This document shows positions 6,584-9,820 of a stretch of DNA of 9,820 nucleotides, one piece after another (positions within the stretch are counted from its first letter, which is position 1; each line of letters starts with the position of its first letter). Below the pieces are notes generated by a model. That model worked only from the letters and a program-made list of their open reading frames with translations. It was not told where the DNA came from and made no database searches. The translations under genes were made by a program, and so were the position numbers. The DNA comes from Hydrogenovibrio sp. UBA654 (GTDB lineage Bacteria > Pseudomonadota > Gammaproteobacteria > Thiomicrospirales > Thiomicrospiraceae): the NCBI GenBank assembly GCA_002299585.1, contig DBOE01000013.1, positions 1-9,820 of the forward strand. The letters run 5' to 3'.

Positions 6584-7387
6584 ATGACTAATTATTTAAT
6601 TAAAGTACTTGTTCTTATAGTCACATCGATATTTTTAGCTAACTGTGCACAAAATACTACTAAAAAAGGCAGTGTTGGTGTTAAACGCCAACAAATAATG
6701 CTTGTTTCCTCCACTGAGATGAAGAAAGGTGCTGTGCAAGCCTATTCGCAAGTTTTAGCAAAAGCCAAAAAAGAAGGTAATTTAAACCCTAATAAAAAAC
6801 AACTACAAACACTTAGAACTATTGCAAATAGATTAACCAGCCAGACTTATGTGTTTCGTAAAGATGCTCCTAATTGGGATTGGGAGGTTAATATTATTAA
6901 ATCAAAACAACTAAATGCTTGGTGTATGCCTGGTGGTAAAATTGCTTTTTATACTGGCATAATTGAACAATTAAAGCTAACTAATGCCGAAATAGCGGCT
7001 ATTATGGGGCATGAAATTGCTCATGCCCTGCGTGAACATGGTAGAGAAAGAGCATCACAGGCACAAATGCAAGGTTTGGGTTTAGCATTTTTAGGAGTAT
7101 TAACTGGTGCTAAAAGCTCTACTTTAAATTTAACCTCGCTAGTTATGAATGTAACCATGACCCTACCAAACAGCCGTGAACATGAAATAGAAGCTGACAG
7201 AATAGGCGTTGAGCTAGCTGCTAGAGCAGGTTATGATCCTTTTGCAGCAGTAAGTGTTTGGCAAAAAATGAAAAAAATATCCAAGGGTTCTCCACCAGAA
7301 TTTTTAAGCACTCACCCTTCAAATAATAGCCGTATTAAGGATTTAAAGAAGTACGCTAAACGAGTAAACCACCTTTATAAAAAATAA
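6584..7387 (+). CDS. M48 family zinc metallopeptidase lipoprotein (LoiP/YggG-like)
   Basis: This is a membrane-anchored zinc peptidase of the periplasm, of the type implicated in quality control of envelope proteins. The 267-residue product starts with a lipoprotein signal ending in LANC; Cys21 would be lipidated, and the following Ala favours the outer membrane. The zinc site HEIAH lies at 143-147 with catalytic Glu144. The third ligand is Glu203 in EIEADRIG, and the conserved STHPS (242-246) follows. GGKIAFYTGII at 117-127 is the typical M48 edge strand. Length is close to E. coli LoiP; BepA is longer and has TPR repeats that are missing here. GAGA at 6572-6575 is a fair ribosome binding site. 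The gene lies two bases before the barrel gene, suggesting a shared envelope role, possibly in maturation of that barrel. Confidence 0.9.
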   Translation: MTNYLIKVLVLIVTSIFLANCAQNTTKKGSVGVKRQQIMLVSSTEMKKGAVQAYSQVLAKAKKEGNLNPNKKQLQTLRTIANRLTSQTYVFRKDAPNWDWEVNIIKSKQLNAWCMPGGKIAFYTGIIEQLKLTNAEIAAIMGHEIAHALREHGRERASQAQMQGLGLAFLGVLTGAKSSTLNLTSLVMNVTMTLPNSREHEIEADRIGVELAARAGYDPFAAVSVWQKMKKISKGSPPEFLSTHPSNNSRIKDLKKYAKRVNHLYKK

Positions 7388-7389
7388 AT

Positions 7390-8394
7390 ATGTCTATAAA
7401 AAAACCACATAATTTATTATTTTTTAAATATTTAATTTTAATTATTTTATTAACTAATAATAGTTTTACTAAGGCTACTGTAAAAAAAACAAACCATAAA
7501 CTTAATTTTGAATTAGCGACAGGATTAGGTCTTCGCTATGGAGAGTATCCTGTATTTAACACTATACTTGTGTCACCTTTATTAAAAGTAAGTAAAAACT
7601 TTAAGCATTATAATATTTTTTTAGAAACTACAGCATTAGCTGTTACAAACATTGCTACTATGGGTAGTTCTTATAGGGCTACTAATAAAGATAGCTTCCA
7701 TATTGCTACTTTTATTGGTAAAAAATCACCCGAATATAAGAGTAAATTAGTGCCATTTTATGGCTTTAAAATAGGCTACACTTATAATTTAAATCATTTA
7801 GATAAAAGTGGCTGGGAAACTTCTATTGATATTTTTGCCATTAAAAAAAATGGTACTTTTAAAACTAATCCTGAATATGATACTGTTCCAACAGTATCTC
7901 TGGGTTATCATTGGAAATTTACTAATTTTGAAGCTCAGTATATAGCAAATCCAAGTAGTAATTTTGAAGATCATTTTAATCTTGAAATAGCCTATGGAGT
8001 TGGATTAAGATACGGAATTTTACCTCATGTTCTTGCGCCTATACCTTTAATTAATATAAACCGCAGACTAGGTAAATCTACTTTTTTTTCCGAAGCTGTG
8101 GTGGGTATTCTTTCAATAAGTGGAACTGTTGGTTATGCTTATAATTTTATGCCAAATTTAAACCTAACTGTTGCGGCAGTTAAAGGCGATGGCATAATAA
8201 CTGGTACTTTTTCAGGAGCCAAGACTGGTGTTATATACTATTTTAATGGCTTAGATAAAAAAGGCTTTGAAATTTCTTTTGAACTATACTTAATTAATTC
8301 TCAGAATAATTATTATAAGAATAATTATGAAAAAGAGATGATTATTATACCAAGTATATCTTTTGCTTATCATTGGAAAAATATAAAATTTTGA
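7390..8394 (+). CDS. Putative outer-membrane beta-barrel protein with internal duplication
   Basis: I do not recognise the family with certainty. The 334-residue product has an N-terminal signal-like segment (basic 1-13, hydrophobic to about 22, possible cleavage after FTKA near 29). The rest is rich in alternating hydrophobic and aromatic strands and glycine turns, and it ends in phenylalanine, as many outer-membrane barrels do. It consists of two similar halves, about 38-177 and 196-330. GLGLRYG (45-51) matches GVGLRYG (203-209), LDKSGWE (137-143) matches LDKKGFE (289-295), and GYHWK (172-176) matches AYHWK (326-330). Each half of about 140 residues is about the size of an eight-stranded barrel. 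A MipA/OmpV-like scaffold is a possible relative, but weakly supported. The ATG follows the M48 stop by two bases and has no clear Shine-Dalgarno, so coupled translation is likely. Confidence 0.7.
   Translation: MSIKKPHNLLFFKYLILIILLTNNSFTKATVKKTNHKLNFELATGLGLRYGEYPVFNTILVSPLLKVSKNFKHYNIFLETTALAVTNIATMGSSYRATNKDSFHIATFIGKKSPEYKSKLVPFYGFKIGYTYNLNHLDKSGWETSIDIFAIKKNGTFKTNPEYDTVPTVSLGYHWKFTNFEAQYIANPSSNFEDHFNLEIAYGVGLRYGILPHVLAPIPLININRRLGKSTFFSEAVVGILSISGTVGYAYNFMPNLNLTVAAVKGDGIITGTFSGAKTGVIYYFNGLDKKGFEISFELYLINSQNNYYKNNYEKEMIIIPSISFAYHWKNIKF
7501..7920 (+). repeat. First half-repeat of the barrel protein
   Basis: Residues about 38-177. The block opens with NFELATGLGLRYG, includes KIGYTYNLNHLDKSGWE (127-143) and closes with PTVSLGYHWKF (167-177). 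It aligns by eye with the second half in the same order and with similar spacing. DNA identity looks low, so the duplication is old. Confidence 0.65.
7975..8379 (+). repeat. Second half-repeat of the barrel protein
   Basis: Residues about 196-330. The block opens with FNLEIAYGVGLRYG, includes KTGVIYYFNGLDKKGFE (278-294) and closes with PSISFAYHWK (321-330), just before the terminal NIKF. It corresponds to the first half, with a linker of about 18 residues between them. Confidence 0.65.
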
Positions 8395-8410
8395 AAATGC
8401 TTTTAAATTT
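8386..8410. terminator. Very weak AT-only hairpin between convergent genes
   Basis: AAATTT (8386-8391), AAAA (8394-8397), loop TGC, TTTT (8401-8404) and AAATTT (8405-8410) can pair with a two-base bulge around the barrel gene stop. It is the only symmetrical structure between the convergent barrel and tsaC genes. It contains no G-C pairs in the stem, so it would be unstable. I list it as the only candidate for an end of transcription here. Confidence 0.2.
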
Positions 8411-8416
8411 ATGTAT

Positions 8417-8968
8417 TTATCTTAATTGCTGCATAGTTCGTGCATCCCAAATTTGCGATGGCTGGTTTAAACCTAATGTTTCCCCTTTTAATATAGGTAT
8501 ATTAGGAAACATTTGTAAACATTGTTTTTGACTTGTAGCTGGTTCTTGCTTACTTAGGTTAGCACTAGTTGAAACTATTGGGCTATTTAATAGGGCACAT
8601 AACTCTTTTATTACTGAATGATGAGTAACCCTTACTGCTAGAGTTTTTCTACCTCCTGTAAGCCAGTTTGGTGCTTTATTTGTTGTTGGTACTATCCATG
8701 TAATAGCTTTATTTTTATCTTGCCAAGATTCTATAATTTTTTTTGACCAATTTTGTTCTTCTAATTTAACTAAATATTTTATTTGCTCTATATTAGCAGC
8801 AACAATAATTAGCCCTTTAGCTACCGAACGATTTTTGATTGTTAATAAATTATCTACAGCTTGTTTATCAAATGGATTACAACCTAAGCCATAGATTGCT
8901 TCTGTTGGATAGGCTATAGTTTTGCCTATTTTTAATGCATCTACTGCTTGAGATATACTTATAATCAT
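8417..8968 (-). CDS. tsaC: Threonylcarbamoyl-AMP synthase TsaC (YrdC/Sua5 domain)
   Basis: TsaC makes threonylcarbamoyl-AMP from threonine, bicarbonate and ATP, the first step of the universal t6A modification at position 37 of ANN-decoding tRNAs. The 183-residue product is a single YrdC domain of nearly E. coli length and lacks the C-terminal Sua5 domain. Signature parts are PTEAIYGLGC (21-30), the substrate-binding KNRSVAKGLI (45-54, with Lys45, Arg47 and Lys51), RVTHH (113-117) and STSANLS (133-139). The terminal SQIWDARTMQQLR matches the usual end of bacterial TsaC. It starts 10 bases after the mlaA stop on the same strand without a clear Shine-Dalgarno, so it is probably co-transcribed with mlaA. 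Its 3' end faces the barrel gene. Confidence 0.94.
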   Translation of the reverse strand: MIISISQAVDALKIGKTIAYPTEAIYGLGCNPFDKQAVDNLLTIKNRSVAKGLIIVAANIEQIKYLVKLEEQNWSKKIIESWQDKNKAITWIVPTTNKAPNWLTGGRKTLAVRVTHHSVIKELCALLNSPIVSTSANLSKQEPATSQKQCLQMFPNIPILKGETLGLNQPSQIWDARTMQQLR

Positions 8969-8978
8969 TTAGTTAAAT

Positions 8979-9740
8979 TTATTCAAAATCAAAATCAAAA
9001 TTATCAATTTCTACTTCTGGTGGATTGCCATCAAAAATTAAATTTGTTCGATATTGAAGATAACTTTCTCGCATGAATATATATGGATCAGGTTGCTTTT
9101 TTATTTCATCAGCAAGATGGATTACCTTAGCATAATCAATAAATTTAATACCAGTAAATATTAATATTCTACCTTTTGTAGTTGTTTCAATTATATTTGG
9201 ATAAATAGGGTTATAAATTGAATCAGCAAGTGAGCCTAATAATTCTCTAGTTGTATAAGGACCAACAAATGGCATCATTATAAAAGATGATTTTTGCCAT
9301 AAACCCCACTCATAAAATGTTTGCCCTAGATCTTCTTTTTGATGTTTTAACCCAGTTTTTTGTGCTACATCTATAAGACCGAATATACCAACCGTTGAAT
9401 TTAAAAAAAATCGAATAAATGAACTACCAGCAACCCTTGGTTTACCTTGTAAAATAGAATTTATAGTATTTAAAGGTTCACCTAAATTTTGAAAAACATT
9501 ACTAAATCCAGTTAGTATAAAATTAGGTAATTTATTGTATAAATTAGCTATAGGTTCACCTATATAGTCATTAAATACAATATTAAAACTATAAATTCCA
9601 CGATTATAACCTTCAAAAGGATCTTCTGTATTCATTGGTTCTTTAATTACTTGTAGTTCTATATCAGAGTTTATTTTTTGTGTATTACTACATGAGATTA
9701 AAAAAAATAAAAAAGGGATTAAGTAAAATTTATTTTTCAT
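8979..9740 (-). CDS. mlaA: MlaA (VacJ) family phospholipid-asymmetry lipoprotein
   Basis: MlaA is the outer-membrane lipoprotein of the Mla pathway. It removes misplaced phospholipids from the outer leaflet and passes them to periplasmic MlaC. The 253-residue product has a lipoprotein signal ending in LISC (Cys17 lipidated). The family core follows: DPFEGYNR (40-47), NLGEPLNTINSILQGK (85-100), RFFLNSTVGIFGLID (110-124), EDLGQTFYEWG (136-146) and PFVGP (157-161). The ending DPYIFMRESYLQYR (218-231) is also typical. The final residues DNFDFDFE are acidic and come from a three-copy hexanucleotide repeat. The mlaFEDCB transport genes are not in the window, as is common for mlaA. The ATG at 9740 begins a clear signal peptide but lacks a good Shine-Dalgarno. 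Confidence 0.95.
   Translation of the reverse strand: MKNKFYLIPFLFFLISCSNTQKINSDIELQVIKEPMNTEDPFEGYNRGIYSFNIVFNDYIGEPIANLYNKLPNFILTGFSNVFQNLGEPLNTINSILQGKPRVAGSSFIRFFLNSTVGIFGLIDVAQKTGLKHQKEDLGQTFYEWGLWQKSSFIMMPFVGPYTTRELLGSLADSIYNPIYPNIIETTTKGRILIFTGIKFIDYAKVIHLADEIKKQPDPYIFMRESYLQYRTNLIFDGNPPEVEIDNFDFDFE
8984..9001 (-). repeat. CAAAAT hexanucleotide repeat, three copies, at the mlaA 3' end
   Basis: Three perfect tandem copies of CAAAAT (plus-strand reading) encode the final FDFDFE of MlaA. Gain or loss of a unit keeps the frame and would change the length of the acidic tail only. Confidence 0.7.
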
Positions 9741-9759
9741 TTAATTAAAAATCTTATTT

Positions 9760-9765
9760 ATTATA
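9760..9765 (-). promoter_or_regulatory. Candidate -10 box for mlaA-tsaC
   Basis: On the minus strand these bases read TATAAT, 19 bases upstream of the mlaA ATG, predicting a short leader of about 12 bases. No convincing -35 lies 16-18 bases further upstream, where the DNA is almost all A and T. The rest of 9741-9820 shows no gene; it is extremely AT-rich and ends in alternating TA. Confidence 0.3.
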
Positions 9766-9820
9766 GGTTAGTAATATTTTAATTCTTTTAAAATAATTTA
9801 ATATATATATTATTTATATT

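Overview
This 9.8 kb window comes from a low-GC bacterial chromosome (roughly 30% G+C judged by eye, lower still at the right end). The gene set is Gram-negative and proteobacterial, most likely gammaproteobacterial. Evidence for this: an EngB closely resembling the E. coli YihA type, a DsbA with CPHC, two outer-membrane-type lipoproteins (M48 peptidase and MlaA), a TsaC of E. coli length, and a small protein of a family I associate with gammaproteobacteria. Genes are tightly packed, with gaps of 0 to about 60 bp. No tRNA, rRNA, insertion sequence, phage gene or CRISPR array is visible. The species cannot be named from the sequence.

Layout: (1) 15-647 on the minus strand is engB, a ribosome-assembly GTPase. 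A perfect AGGAGG beyond its stop suggests another minus-strand gene just outside the window. (2) 711-4510 on the plus strand is a cytochrome c maturation block of System II type: resB, ccsA/resC, then a periplasmic dsbA. ResB and CcsA carry haem across the inner membrane and ligate it to apocytochromes c; the DsbA-like oxidase handles thiols in the same compartment. engB and resB diverge from a 63 bp region with overlapping candidate promoters. (3) 4566-8394 on the plus strand is a second run: an AlsS-type acetolactate synthase, a 108-residue protein of unknown function starting on the base after the synthase stop codon, an M48 zinc-peptidase lipoprotein, and a putative outer-membrane beta-barrel made of two similar halves. 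(4) 9740-8417 on the minus strand is mlaA followed by tsaC, convergent with the barrel gene and separated from it by 22 bp.

Functionally the window mixes housekeeping genes (ribosome assembly, tRNA t6A modification) with envelope genes (cytochrome c assembly, disulfide formation, lipoprotein peptidase, phospholipid-asymmetry lipoprotein, outer-membrane barrel) and one carbon-metabolism enzyme. I see no clear new defence or mobile system. The points most worth following up are the internally duplicated barrel, the acetolactate synthase coupled to a small unknown protein instead of an IlvN-type subunit, and the divergent engB/resB control region.
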